Shown: piece after piece, positions 51,174 to 59,889 of the stretch
Layout: each line of letters begins with the position of its first letter
Position numbering within the stretch: the first letter of the stretch is position 1
Origin: Streptomyces althioticus
Lineage (GTDB): Bacteria > Actinomycetota > Actinomycetes > Streptomycetales > Streptomycetaceae
NCBI GenBank assembly: GCA_014649355.1
Contig: BMSW01000004.1
Span: 140,608 to 204,607, forward strand
DNA length: 64,000 nucleotides
Reading direction: 5' to 3'
Translations under genes and position numbers: made by a program
Notes under the pieces: model-generated
The model's database searches: none
Told to the model about the DNA's origin: nothing
The model's input: the letters and a program-made list of their open reading frames with translations, nothing else

Positions 51174-51805
51174 ACCAGCTCCTGACGGGGGGCTCGGGCC
51201 TGGTCGGCGTACAGCTCCTTGATGTGCTCCACCAGCGTGATCAGCACGATCTTGCTGGACTCACGGGACCGCGCGTCGCAGTTCACCAGCGGGACGTGCG
51301 GGTCCAGGTCGAGCGCCTCACGGATCTGCTGCGGGGTGAACGTGGGCCCGCCGAAGTCGTTGCAGGCCACGATGAACGGCGTGCCGTGCCGCTCCAGCCG
51401 GTCGATGGCGTACCAGGAGTCGTCGATGCGCCGGGTGTCGACCAGCACGACCGCGCCGAGCGTGCCGGAGAACAGCCGGTCCCACAGGAACCAGAACCGC
51501 TCCTGCCCCGGCGCGCCGAACAGGTACAGCACGTTGCGCTCGTCCAGCGTGATGCGGCCGAAGTCGAAGGCGACGGTGGTCGCGGTCTTGCCGCTCACCC
51601 CGCTGAGGTCGTCGACGCCCTCGCCGGCCTGGGTCATCGTCTCCTCGGTGTTGAGGGGACGGATCTCGCTGACGGAGCGGACCATCGTCGTCTTGCCGGC
51701 GCCGAAGCCGCCCACGACCACGATCTTCAGGCCGTTGTCGGCCGACGCGCCCAGCGGGGTGCGCGTCTCGGACGCCACGGGCGTCTCAGAGGTTGCGGAG
51801 TCCAA
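51170..51805 (-). CDS. cvnD: Conservon GTP-binding protein
   Basis: A 211-residue small GTPase of the MglA/CvnD type. The P loop is GGFGAGKTT (about 31-39), the switch/G3 region is LYLFGAPGQERFWFLWDRLF and the specificity region includes CNDFGG, an unusual G4. It acts as the GTPase arm of the conservon, cycling with CvnA-CvnC at the membrane. The TTG start at 51805 makes the gene overlap cvnC by 20 bp; no better start exists. Confidence 0.88.
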   Translation of the reverse strand: MDSATSETPVASETRTPLGASADNGLKIVVVGGFGAGKTTMVRSVSEIRPLNTEETMTQAGEGVDDLSGVSGKTATTVAFDFGRITLDERNVLYLFGAPGQERFWFLWDRLFSGTLGAVVLVDTRRIDDSWYAIDRLERHGTPFIVACNDFGGPTFTPQQIREALDLDPHVPLVNCDARSRESSKIVLITLVEHIKELYADQARAPRQELV

Positions 51806-52133
51806 CGAGCACCTGCTCCAGGATGTCGGGGTCGGGTACGGCGGCCTTGCGGGGGTGACGGGCGCTGACCCGGCCCGCCGCGAGGAGGTCGGACAGCAGG
51901 ATCCGGGTGATGCTCACCGGCAGCCTCAGCTCGGCCGCGATCTCCACGACCGCCGTGGGCCGTTCGGTGAGGCGCAGGATCGCCGCGTGCTCCGACTGCA
52001 TGCCGGGCACCGGGTCGCACTCGGCGACGACCAGGGTCACCAGGTCGAAGGGGTTGTCGGGCCCGGACCGGCTGCGCCCCCCGGTGAGGGTGTACAGCCG
52101 GTCGGGCGCGTCGTCCCTGCCGGGCCGGCTCAT
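51786..52133 (-). CDS. cvnC: Conservon DUF742 protein
   Basis: A 115-residue DUF742 protein. LYTLTGGRSRS is the family opening, AILRLTERPTAVVEIAAELR is the winged-helix-like core, and the C-terminus has LLSDLLAAGRVSARHP then DILEQVLVGL. CvnC proteins form part of the CvnA-D complex. The ATG at 52133 overlaps the cvnB stop as ATGA, and its own end overlaps cvnD. Confidence 0.88.
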   Translation of the reverse strand: MSRPGRDDAPDRLYTLTGGRSRSGPDNPFDLVTLVVAECDPVPGMQSEHAAILRLTERPTAVVEIAAELRLPVSITRILLSDLLAAGRVSARHPRKAAVPDPDILEQVLVGLRNL

Positions 52134-52537
52134 GAGCTGCGCGGCTGCGCGGTCAGGTGCTCGCCGAGCTGCTCCACCAGCTCGCTCATGTTGTGCCCGA
52201 CGAGCCCGGCGTCCGCGTCCTCGGTGGTGACGACGGCCAGGTGCGCGCCCTCGCCTGCCTCCACGATGAACAGCACACCGCCGTAGAACTCGGTCATCGC
52301 CGAGCGCACCCCGCCGGTGCCGTCGCCGAACTCGACGGACGCGCCGTGCGACAGCGACTGGATGCCGGCGGCGATGGCGGCGAGCTGGTCGGCCTGGTCG
52401 TTGGACAGCTCGGTCGTGCGGCACAGTTTCAGGCCGTCACGGGACAGCACGAGCGCGTGCCGCGCGCCCGGCGTGCGCTCCAACAGGCCCTCGATGAGCC
52501 AGGTGAGCTTCTCGTCCGCTGTGGTCGTGCCGGTCAT
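52130..52537 (-). CDS. cvnB: Conservon roadblock/LC7 protein
   Basis: A 135-residue roadblock/LC7-fold protein. LTWLIEGLLERTPGARHALV, LSRDGLKLC, QLAAIAAGIQSLSHGASVEF and LFIVEAGEGAHLAVVTTED are the family blocks. Roadblock proteins act as GTPase regulators, here for CvnD. The ATG at 52537 overlaps the cvnA stop as ATGA, consistent with a tightly coupled operon. Confidence 0.9.
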   Translation of the reverse strand: MTGTTTADEKLTWLIEGLLERTPGARHALVLSRDGLKLCRTTELSNDQADQLAAIAAGIQSLSHGASVEFGDGTGGVRSAMTEFYGGVLFIVEAGEGAHLAVVTTEDADAGLVGHNMSELVEQLGEHLTAQPRSS

Positions 52538-54912
52538 GAGGTGGTGTCGCCTTCCGAAGTCATGGGGGTGGGCTGAGCTGTGGTCTCGGGGTCGGGGGTG
52601 GTGTCGCGGGCCGGGTTGAGGCCCGCGTCCGGGTCGGCCGTGTCGTCCGGGGTGGGAGTCCGTACGGCCTGGCGGAAGCTGCTGAAGCGGGCGGTGCGGG
52701 CGCGGGTCTCCTCGGCCGTGGGCGCGGGCCGGGACTCCGCGGCACGGCCGGCTCCGCCGGCCCGGCGCTCCGCCTCGGCGAGGGTGCGGCCGCGGCGCCG
52801 CCGGGGCAGCACCAGGGGCGGGGCGTCGTCGTCCCCGGACGCGGACGCGTGGGCCGGCACCGGGTCGGCGTCCACGTCACCGCCGGAACGGGCCGCGGCG
52901 TAGGAGGGGGCGGGGAGGACGGCGGCGCGGGCGGGGGACGCCGGGCGTTCCGTCTCCGGGGAGGCGGAGGAGGCGGTGGTGTCGCCGGTGGCGCCGTGGC
53001 GGGGCTCGGGTTCGGTGTTCCCGCGGGTCACGGAGCGGCGCTGGGGGAGGACCAGGGGCGCGGCATCGACGGCCGGTGCCTTGTCCTCGGCGGCCGGCGC
53101 CTCGTCCTCAACGGCGGACGACGTCCCGTCCTGCGCGGCGGTCGGCGCCCGGTCCTGCGGGGCGGTCGGCGTCCGGTCCTGCGGGGCGGTCGGCGTCCGG
53201 TCCTGCGCGGCGGTCGGCGTCCGGTCCTGCGAGGCGGACGGCGCCTCGTCCTCGGCGGCCGACGGCCGGCCGTCCTTCGTGACAGACCGCTCGGTGCCTC
53301 GGGCGCCGGAGGAGGCTTCCGGGGCGGAGGGCTCGGCGTCCGTCGGGGCGGACGGCCCCGCGCTGTTCGTGCCGGACGGCATCGCGGCCTTCGCGGCCTT
53401 CCCGGCGGACGACACCACGGCGCTCGCGGCGGACGCCTCCCGCTCCTTCTCGTCCGCGGCCTTCACCGTCGCAGTCAGGGTGCGGGCGGACGTCCCGTTC
53501 GCCGCCGGGGCCGTGACCGGCCGCAGGGGCGTCGCGTCCCCCGGTACGAGGATGTCCTGCGGCAGCAGCACCAGCACGCCCGTGCCGCCGCGCGCGGAGG
53601 GCCGGTACGACACCCGCAGCCCGTACCGCCGGGCCAGCCGGCCGACGACCGCGAGACCCAGCCGGGTGCCGGTGAGACCGCCCAGCTCGGTGGACTCGCC
53701 GGAGACGGCCCGCTCGGCGCGCCGCAACTGCGCCTCGCCCATCACCAGACCGCTGTCCTCGACCGACACGATGACACCGGCCGGGACCTCCTCCACGTAG
53801 ACGTGGACCTCGGCGGTCGGGGGCGAGAAGTTCGCCGCGTTGTCGAGGAGTTCGGCGAGCGCGTGCATCACGCCCTCGGCGGCGTGCCCGGCGACGGAGG
53901 TGTCGCTGGCGGAGTGGACGCGGACCCGCTGGTAGCCGGCGATGCGGCCCATCGCGCCGCGCAGGATCGACTCCATCGCGATGGGGCGGGCCCAGCGGCG
54001 GCCGGAGCGGGCGCCGGTGAGGACGGCGACGGAGTCGGCGAGGCGGCCCGCCTGGGCGGTGCGGTGGTCGAGGTGGAGCAGGTCGGCGAGGACCTCCTCG
54101 TCGTGGTGCTTCTCCTCCATCGCGCGCAGGTCGGCGAGCATGCCGGTGGCCAGGGCCTGCATCCGTCCGGCCGCGTTGGCGGTGGCGGCCAGGGCGGCCG
54201 CGCGGGCGCCCTCGGCCTCCCGCAGCCGGGTGGTGAGCCGCGCGTTCTCCCCGGCCAGGCGGATCCGCTCGCGCGCCAGGCGGTCGCGCTCCTCCTCCAG
54301 CCGCTCCCGTTCCTCCGTGTGCTCACCGGTCAGCTTGGTGAGTTCGTCCGTGTGCTGGGCGGTGAGCCGGTCCAGTTCGGCGGTGTGCCGTTCGGCGGAC
54401 CGGGCCAGCTCCGCCGTGTGCGCGTCGTCGACCCGGGTGCGCTCCTCGGCCCGCTCGTTCGCCAGCCGGGCCAGCTCGGCCGCGTGCTGTTCGGTGAGCC
54501 GGTCGCGCTCGTCGGCCAGCGCCTCGGCGAGATGGGCCCGCTCCTGGTCCAGCTCGGCGGACAACCGGGCGCGCTCACGGGTGAGTTCGCCGGTGAGCAG
54601 TTCGTGCCGGCGGCGGGCGTCCTCGGTCAGCCGGGACCGCTCCTGGAGGAGCCGGCCGACGTCCTGGGTGACGGCCTCCAGCCGCTCCCGGGCGGCGCGC
54701 GCCGTCAGACGGGCGTACGCGGCGGCCGTGACGGCGGCGCACAGCAGCACGGACGCGACCACGCCCGTCACCAGGACCGCGCCGGTCGCGGCGTCCGGGA
54801 CCAGGACGACGGAGGCCGCGACGGCGACCGCGCAGAACGCGGCGGTGAGCACGGGGGCGGGCAGCAGGCTGCGGGGGGTGGGGCGGTCGCCGGGGAGCAG
54901 GGGGGAGGTCAT
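52534..54912 (-). CDS. cvnA: Conservon sensor histidine kinase-like protein
   Basis: A 792-residue protein. Two membrane helices near the N-terminus (LTAAFCAVAVAASVVLV then GAVLVTGVVASVLLCAAVTA) are followed by a long coiled coil (about 70-245) rich in Arg/Glu/Leu. A GHKL ATPase domain follows, with N box ELLDNAANFSPP, G1 SVEDSGLVMG and G2 GTRLGLAVVGRLARRYGLRV. The phospho-acceptor His region is weak, as in other CvnA proteins, which are better viewed as receptors or scaffolds for CvnB-D. The C-terminal 300 residues are disordered and include an 8-residue repeat. The ATG at 54912 has GAGGA 8 nt upstream. Confidence 0.87.
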   Translation of the reverse strand: MTSPLLPGDRPTPRSLLPAPVLTAAFCAVAVAASVVLVPDAATGAVLVTGVVASVLLCAAVTAAAYARLTARAARERLEAVTQDVGRLLQERSRLTEDARRRHELLTGELTRERARLSAELDQERAHLAEALADERDRLTEQHAAELARLANERAEERTRVDDAHTAELARSAERHTAELDRLTAQHTDELTKLTGEHTEERERLEEERDRLARERIRLAGENARLTTRLREAEGARAAALAATANAAGRMQALATGMLADLRAMEEKHHDEEVLADLLHLDHRTAQAGRLADSVAVLTGARSGRRWARPIAMESILRGAMGRIAGYQRVRVHSASDTSVAGHAAEGVMHALAELLDNAANFSPPTAEVHVYVEEVPAGVIVSVEDSGLVMGEAQLRRAERAVSGESTELGGLTGTRLGLAVVGRLARRYGLRVSYRPSARGGTGVLVLLPQDILVPGDATPLRPVTAPAANGTSARTLTATVKAADEKEREASAASAVVSSAGKAAKAAMPSGTNSAGPSAPTDAEPSAPEASSGARGTERSVTKDGRPSAAEDEAPSASQDRTPTAAQDRTPTAPQDRTPTAPQDRAPTAAQDGTSSAVEDEAPAAEDKAPAVDAAPLVLPQRRSVTRGNTEPEPRHGATGDTTASSASPETERPASPARAAVLPAPSYAAARSGGDVDADPVPAHASASGDDDAPPLVLPRRRRGRTLAEAERRAGGAGRAAESRPAPTAEETRARTARFSSFRQAVRTPTPDDTADPDAGLNPARDTTPDPETTAQPTPMTSEGDTTS
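53124..53245 (-). repeat. 24-bp tandem repeat in cvnA
   Basis: About five copies of a 24-bp unit encode the octapeptide TAPQDRTP and variants in the disordered tail of the sensor-like protein. Two central copies are identical, suggesting recent duplication. Confidence 0.75.
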
Positions 54913-54918
54913 CAATCA

Positions 54919-54954
54919 GGTCCTCGGTCGGGTCCTCGGTCGGGTCCGCGGGCG
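54919..54954 (-). repeat. 12-bp repeat duplicating the cvnA Shine-Dalgarno
   Basis: GGTCCTCGGTCG occurs twice exactly (54919-54930, 54931-54942) and once degenerately (54943-54954). Read leftward the unit contains GAGGA, the cvnA ribosome-binding site, so that site is duplicated. Copy number could tune expression. Confidence 0.6.
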
Positions 54955-55200
54955 TGCGCCGTCGTGGCTGCGCGGCCCTCGGGCGGTTCGATGGGACGCC
55001 GGACCTGATGCAGGGGTCGCTTCGCTGAAGAGGTCCGACAACTGCGCGCAACTCGCGGTCACTATATGGGAGTTCGTGATCGAGTTGGGAAGATTCTGCT
55101 TCCGTTCTTGGTTAAACAGTCGTGGCCGCCCGTCCTGGCACGGTCCCGCCGAAGGTGTGCCGCCGCCCGCGCCGCGCCCCCGCGGAGGCATCCTGAGGGC
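54955..55200. other. Divergent region between cvnA and the FAD/Fe-S gene
   Basis: This 246-bp segment is less GC-rich in its centre (55060-55125). Read leftward it contains TATAGT (complement of about 55059-55064), a plausible -10 for cvnA, but with a weak -35. No small gene with coding bias was found. Confidence 0.4.
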
Positions 55201-58083
55201 ATGACGGATCAGCGGGAACTGGCGGCGGCGCTGCGCGGGGCGGTACGCGGCGAGGTGGACCTCGGCGTCACCGCGCGGGCGCTGACCACGATGGACGCCT
55301 CCAACTACCGCCGGGTTCCGCTCGGCGTGGTCGCGCCCCGGGACGCCGACGACGTCGCGGCGGCGCTCGCGGTGTGCCGGGAGCACGGGGTGCCCGTGGT
55401 GCCGCGCGGCGGCGGCACGTCGATCGCGGGACAGGCGACCGGCACCGGCATCGTGCTCGACTTCACACGCCACATGAACCGTCTGCTGTCCCTCGATCCG
55501 GAGGCGGGCACCGCCGTCGTGCAGCCGGGCCTGGTCCTCGACCGGCTCCAGGAGGCCGCCGCCCCGCACGGCCTCCGGTTCGGCCCCGACCCGTCCACCC
55601 ACGGCCGTTGCACCCTCGGCGGGATGATCGGCAACAACTCCTGCGGCTCCCACTCGGTCGCCTGGGGCACCACCGCCGACAACGTGCGCACCCTGTCGGT
55701 GATCACCGCGCGCGGTGAACGGCTGCGCCCCGGACCCGGCTGGGCGGGCGCCCCGGAGGGCCTCCGCGCGCTGGTGGAGGCGGAGTTGGCGCGTCTGCGC
55801 ACGGGCTTCCCCGACCTGCCGCGCCGTATCTCCGGATACGCGGTCGACGCGCTGCTCCCCGAGAACCGCGCCGACGTCGCCCGCTCCCTCTGCGGCTCGG
55901 AAGGCACCCTCGCCGTGCTCACCGAGGCGGAGCTGACCCTCGTACGGGCGCCCCGCGCACGGGCGCTCGCCGTGCTGGCGTACGCCGACGAGAGCGGGGC
56001 CGCGCAGGCGGCGGCGGGGCTGCTGCCATACGGGCCGCTGACGGTGGAGGGCATGGCGGCCGACCTGGTGCCGTCCGCCGCCGACCTGCCGCGTGGAGGG
56101 GCGTGGCTGTTCGTCGAGGCCGGCGGGGACACCGAGGCGGAGGCCCGCGCGGCAGCCGAGGCGATCGTGCGGGCGGCGGACGTCGTGGACGCGCTGGTGG
56201 TCACCGACCCGGCCCGGCAGCGCACGCTGTGGCGCATCCGGGAGGACGCCAGCGGCACGGCGACCCGCATGCCCGACGGCAGTGAGGCGTGGCCCGGCTG
56301 GGAGGACTGCGCGGTGCCGCCCGCCCGGCTCGGCGACTATCTGCGGGACTTCCGGGCGCTGCTCGCCGAGCACGGTCTGCGCGGCACGCCGTACGGGCAC
56401 TTCGGGGACGGCTGCATCCATGTCCGCATCGACTTCGACCTGCTGACCGGGCCGGGCGTGGCCCGCTTCCGGCGCTTCTCGGAGGAGCTGGCGGAGCTGG
56501 TCGTCGCCCACGGCGGCTCCCTCTCCGGCGAGCACGGCGACGGGCAGGCGCGCGCGGAGCTGCTGCCGCGCATGTACGGCGCGGAGACGGTCGCCCTCTT
56601 CGAGCGGGTGAAGGGCGTGTGGGACCCGGACGGCCTGCTCAACCCCGGCATGCTGGTCCGCCCGGCGCCCCTCGACGCGGACCTCCGCTTCACCGCCCTC
56701 CCCCGCGAACCCGTCGACGTCGCCTTCGGCTACCCCGCCGACGCCGGTGACTTCTCGGCCGCCGTGCGGCGCTGCGTGGGCGTCGCCAAGTGCCGTACGA
56801 CGTCCGTGTCGGGGTCCGCCGTGATGTGCCCGTCGTTCCGCGCCACGGGGGAGGAGGAGCACTCCACGCGGGGGCGCGCCCGGCTGCTGCACGAGATGCT
56901 CGCGGGCGAGGTGGTGACGGACGGCTGGCGCTCCACGGAGGTGCGGGACGCGCTCGACCTGTGCCTCTCCTGCAAGGGGTGCAGGTCCGACTGCCCGGTG
57001 GGCGTCGACATGGCCACGTACAAGGCGGAGTTCCTGCACCACCACTACGCGGGCCGCCGCCGTCCCGCCGCGCACTATGCGATGGGGTGGCTGCCGGTGT
57101 GGCTGTCCTGGGCGGCCCGGACCCGGACGGCGGGCGTGGTGAACGCGCTCGCGTCGGTGCGGCCGCTGGCACGGCCGGCGAAGCGGGTGGGCGGGATCGC
57201 GGGGGAGCGGGAGATCCCGCGTCTGGCGACGGAGCCCTTCACCCGCTGGTGGAGGCGGAGGCCTACCACGGGTGAAGGCCCGCTGGTGGTGCTGTGGCCG
57301 GACACCTTCACCGAGCATCTGTCGCCGTCGGTGGGGCGGGCGGCCGTACGGGTGCTGGAGGCGGCGGGGATGAGGGTGGCGCTGCCGCCGACGCTGCGGC
57401 CGGCCTCCGACGGGCGCGTGGGCGACCCCCGGTCACGTGCGGCGCTGTCCCTGCTGACCGCGCGCCGGGGCCGGGTCTGCTGCGGCCTGACGTACATCTC
57501 GACGGGCCAGTTGGACCGGGCACGTGCGGTGCTGGGCCGGACCCTGGACCTTCTGGAGCCGGTCCTGGCGACGGACGCGCCGCTGGTGGTGCTTGAGCCG
57601 AGCTGTGCGGCCGCGTTGCGCACGGACGCGCCGGAGCTGCTCCACGACGACCCGCGTGCGGCGCGGCTCGCGTCCCGTGTGCTGACGTTCGCGGAGGCTC
57701 TGGAACAGCACGCCCCCGACTGGACCCCGCCCGCCGTGAACCGCCCGGTCACCGGCCAGACCCACTGCCACCAGCACGCGGTCCTGGGCGACGGCCCCGA
57801 CCGCAGACTCCGGGAGGCGGCGGGTCTGACGGGTGAACTGGCCGGCGGCTGCTGCGGACTGGCAGGCAACTTCGGCTTCGAGAAGGGCCACTACGAGGTC
57901 TCACGCGCCTGCGCGGAGGAGCAGTTGCTCCCCTCCGTACGGGAGGCGCCGGAGGACGCGGTGGTCCAGGCGGACGGATTCTCCTGCCGGACACAGCTGG
58001 AGCAGCTGGGAGGAGTACGGGGCCGCCACCTCGCGGAGATCCTGGCGGAGGCGCTGGACGCGCCGGAGGCGCCGGAGGCGTGA
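55201..58083 (+). CDS. FAD- and Fe-S-containing 2-hydroxyacid dehydrogenase-like protein
   Basis: A 960-residue two-part oxidoreductase. The first 500 residues are a GlcD-type FAD domain (VPRGGGTSIAGQATGTGIVL as FAD pyrophosphate loop, GGMIGNNSCGSHSVAWG, then GHFGDGCIHVRIDFDL and GEHGDGQARAELLP). The second part is GlcF-like, with 4Fe-4S motifs CVGVAKCRTTSVSG...C and CLSCKGCRSDCPVG (about 587-600) and CCG-type cysteine clusters (RVCCGLTYIS, GGCCGLAGNFGFEKGHYEVS). Fused FAD-Fe-S enzymes of this kind oxidise D-lactate, glycolate or D-2-hydroxyglutarate and feed electrons to quinone. Which substrate is unknown. The ATG at 55201 follows GGAGGCATCCTGAGGGC. Confidence 0.85.
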   Translation: MTDQRELAAALRGAVRGEVDLGVTARALTTMDASNYRRVPLGVVAPRDADDVAAALAVCREHGVPVVPRGGGTSIAGQATGTGIVLDFTRHMNRLLSLDPEAGTAVVQPGLVLDRLQEAAAPHGLRFGPDPSTHGRCTLGGMIGNNSCGSHSVAWGTTADNVRTLSVITARGERLRPGPGWAGAPEGLRALVEAELARLRTGFPDLPRRISGYAVDALLPENRADVARSLCGSEGTLAVLTEAELTLVRAPRARALAVLAYADESGAAQAAAGLLPYGPLTVEGMAADLVPSAADLPRGGAWLFVEAGGDTEAEARAAAEAIVRAADVVDALVVTDPARQRTLWRIREDASGTATRMPDGSEAWPGWEDCAVPPARLGDYLRDFRALLAEHGLRGTPYGHFGDGCIHVRIDFDLLTGPGVARFRRFSEELAELVVAHGGSLSGEHGDGQARAELLPRMYGAETVALFERVKGVWDPDGLLNPGMLVRPAPLDADLRFTALPREPVDVAFGYPADAGDFSAAVRRCVGVAKCRTTSVSGSAVMCPSFRATGEEEHSTRGRARLLHEMLAGEVVTDGWRSTEVRDALDLCLSCKGCRSDCPVGVDMATYKAEFLHHHYAGRRRPAAHYAMGWLPVWLSWAARTRTAGVVNALASVRPLARPAKRVGGIAGEREIPRLATEPFTRWWRRRPTTGEGPLVVLWPDTFTEHLSPSVGRAAVRVLEAAGMRVALPPTLRPASDGRVGDPRSRAALSLLTARRGRVCCGLTYISTGQLDRARAVLGRTLDLLEPVLATDAPLVVLEPSCAAALRTDAPELLHDDPRAARLASRVLTFAEALEQHAPDWTPPAVNRPVTGQTHCHQHAVLGDGPDRRLREAAGLTGELAGGCCGLAGNFGFEKGHYEVSRACAEEQLLPSVREAPEDAVVQADGFSCRTQLEQLGGVRGRHLAEILAEALDAPEAPEA

Positions 58084-58092
58084 GGGGGTTCC

Positions 58093-58518
58093 TCAGTCGA
58101 GGCAGAACTCGTTCCCCTCGATGTCCTGCATGACGATGCACGAGTCGGTGCCGTCGTAGAGCAGCCGCTGCCGGGTGGCGCCGAGGGGGATCAGCCGGGC
58201 GCACTCGGCCTCCAGCGCGGCCAGCCGCTCCTCACCGGTCATCCCGGTGCCGACGCGGACGTCGAGATGGACGCGGTTCTTGACGGTCTTGCCCTCGGGC
58301 ACCCGCTGGAAGAACAGCCGCGGGCCGGCGCCGGTGGGGTCGCTCGCCGAACACCAGGCGCCGTCCCCGTCGGGGAACCGCTCCCGGTTGAAGTCGTCCC
58401 AGGAGCCGTACCCCTCGGGCGGCACGACGGTGTACCCCAACACCTCGCACCAGAACCGGGCCAGCCGCTCGGGTTCGGCGCAGTCGAAGGTGATCTGAAC
58501 CTGCCTGATCGTTGCCAT
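58093..58518 (-). CDS. VOC/glyoxalase-like protein
   Basis: A 141-residue protein with one VOC module of the Glyoxalase_6 kind. IRQVQITFDCAEPERLARFW is the first strand-helix, RVHLDVRVG the central strand and VMQDIEGNEFCLD the C-terminal block with the metal-type Glu. Substrate unknown. The ATG at 58518 lies 6 nt after TAGGGT (complement of 58525-58530), so the mRNA is probably leaderless. It converges on the FAD/Fe-S gene with 9 bp between stops. Confidence 0.8.
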   Translation of the reverse strand: MATIRQVQITFDCAEPERLARFWCEVLGYTVVPPEGYGSWDDFNRERFPDGDGAWCSASDPTGAGPRLFFQRVPEGKTVKNRVHLDVRVGTGMTGEERLAALEAECARLIPLGATRQRLLYDGTDSCIVMQDIEGNEFCLD

Positions 58519-58556
58519 CGCGGCACCCTAACAAGGCGACGGACAGCAGGCCGTGA

Positions 58557-59300
58557 CTATTCGAGCCGGGCGGACCCCCAGGCGGCCTGACCCGAGTAGG
58601 AGCCGTTCCTCGACCCGCTGACGAACTTGGCCACGAGGCGGAGCTGGATGCCGCCCGTGACGTTCTCCTCGATGTGGGCGGACTCCGTGACGGTGGCCCG
58701 ATGGGTCTCACCGAGCTTCCGGTCGTCGAGGTACACCTCGAAGTCGACCACGACGTCGGAGCGCGAGTCGCTGTCGGGGCCGACGTCCGCGGTGAAGGTC
58801 GTCCAGTCCGCGTTGAGCGCGTACACCACGTAGACGCTGTTGAGGCTGCTGCTCGGTCCGATGTCCTTCCAGATGGACGAGGTGTACGTGGTCCCCGCGA
58901 TCTCGGTGGTGCCCTTGCGGACGTCCTTCTCGATGGGGTGCACGTCGCTCAGGAACAGGGTGCGCGGCCCCTGCTCGGGCCTCTCGCCGTTCCCCGACGG
59001 GGCTTCCGCGGCGTCCTCGGGGGCGTCTTCGGCGGACTCCGCGTCGGGGAACGGCTCGGCGGTGTCCGCCTCGTCCGTGGAGGACGGGCCGGGAGACTCG
59101 GAGAAGTCGGCGGAGTCGGCCGAGGGGTCCTCGCCCGCACCGTCGCTTCCGGCGGCCTCGTCCGACAGCCCGTTGCTGTCGTTCCCCTTCCCGCAGACGG
59201 CCCTGTCCTTGCAGTTGTTGGTCTCCTTGCTGCATCCGGAGGCGCCGGACGCCAGGAGCAGGAGGGCCGCGAACACGGCGGCCGCCGTCCCCCGCCTCAC
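58557..59300 (-). CDS. Lipoprotein with NPCBM/NEW2-like C-terminal domain
   Basis: A 247-residue exported protein. The N-terminus is a signal peptide with lipobox ASGC (Cys23). The next 80 residues are Ser/Asp/Glu/Pro-rich and disordered, as in cell-wall-spanning linkers. Residues about 112-247 read LFLSDVHPIEKD, EIAGTTYTSSIWKDIG, VYALNADWTTFTADVGPDSD and VDFEVYLDDRKLGE, the pattern of NPCBM/NEW2 carbohydrate-binding-like domains, so it probably binds a surface glycan. A C-x5-CGKGNDSNG motif near the N-terminus recurs in the overlapping upstream protein. Its start overlaps that gene's stop by 4 bp. Confidence 0.72.
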   Translation of the reverse strand: MRRGTAAAVFAALLLLASGASGCSKETNNCKDRAVCGKGNDSNGLSDEAAGSDGAGEDPSADSADFSESPGPSSTDEADTAEPFPDAESAEDAPEDAAEAPSGNGERPEQGPRTLFLSDVHPIEKDVRKGTTEIAGTTYTSSIWKDIGPSSSLNSVYVVYALNADWTTFTADVGPDSDSRSDVVVDFEVYLDDRKLGETHRATVTESAHIEENVTGGIQLRLVAKFVSGSRNGSYSGQAAWGSARLE

Positions 59301-59509
59301 TGCTTCACGGCGGGCTCGCCGACGCCCACCTGGTTGTTGTCGTTGTCCTCGCCGCAGATGGCTCGGCCGTGGCAGGAGTTGGTAGGGGCCGGGTCGGTCT
59401 GGTGCAGAGCCACATAGGCACCGAGGGCCGCGAGGGCCACGGCCGTGACCGCGCCGATAGCTTTGATCCAGATGGCCGTTCGCTGTGGCCCGTTCATCGT
59501 GCGTGCCAT
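59297..59509 (-). CDS. Small membrane protein sharing a Cys motif with its neighbour
   Basis: A 70-residue protein with one transmembrane helix (IKAIGAVTAVALAALGAYVA) and a short extracytoplasmic tail, NSCHGRAICGEDNDNNQVG. The CxxxxxCGxxNDxN pattern matches the neighbouring lipoprotein (NNCKDRAVCGKGNDSNG), so the two may share a binding role or form a disulfide-bearing pair. GGAG 6 nt before the ATG at 59509 sets the start; an upstream ATG at 59521 would add four residues. ATGA overlap with the lipoprotein gene indicates an operon. Confidence 0.65.
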   Translation of the reverse strand: MARTMNGPQRTAIWIKAIGAVTAVALAALGAYVALHQTDPAPTNSCHGRAICGEDNDNNQVGVGEPAVKQ

Positions 59510-59889
59510 GTGGTGCTCCATAGGCGTGAGTGGCGGGCCCTCATGGTGGCGGCGGTCGTGTTCGGGCGTGGTGTCCGAATGCGTCAACGAGGATGTCGCC
59601 GCGTTGTCGGCTCCGGGCGACGAGCCAGTTGGCCCCGGAAACCGGACCTGGCGGTTCCAGCCGCGCCTGCTCCCTTCGGCGTGGCCCGTCTACGGCAGAT
59701 GAGCGGTGCCCGTCACGGCGTCCCGACGAGCGTTGTCGTCCGACGCGCCGCCCCGCGTCGGTGAGGCGTCCGGTCGCGGCGTACGCACACGCAGGTCACG
59801 GGCGTGATCGTCGGCGTTGACCCGCCGTGTCCGGGTGGGCAGAATCGGCGGGTTCGGGGTGATCGGGTGGGGCAGTGGGGGACGGGTTG
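59510..59889. other. Divergent intergenic region with one clear promoter
   Basis: No convincing gene lies in this 380-bp gap. Its right end holds the promoter for the repeat protein; the leftward promoter for the membrane/lipoprotein operon was not recognised. Short rightward frames such as the one ending at 59702 lack normal codon bias. Confidence 0.5.
59817..59845 (+). promoter_or_regulatory. Vegetative-type promoter TTGACC-N17-CAGAAT
   Basis: TTGACC (59817-59822) and CAGAAT (59840-59845) are separated by 17 bp, matching the HrdB-type spacing and -35 consensus. Transcription would start near 59852, giving a leader of about 38 nt before the ATG at 59890. Confidence 0.65.

Noticed and set aside
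54916..57318. An 800-codon leftward open frame opposite the FAD/Fe-S gene
   Set aside because: Shadow frame from GC-rich codon bias; the sense strand encodes full FAD and Fe-S motifs.
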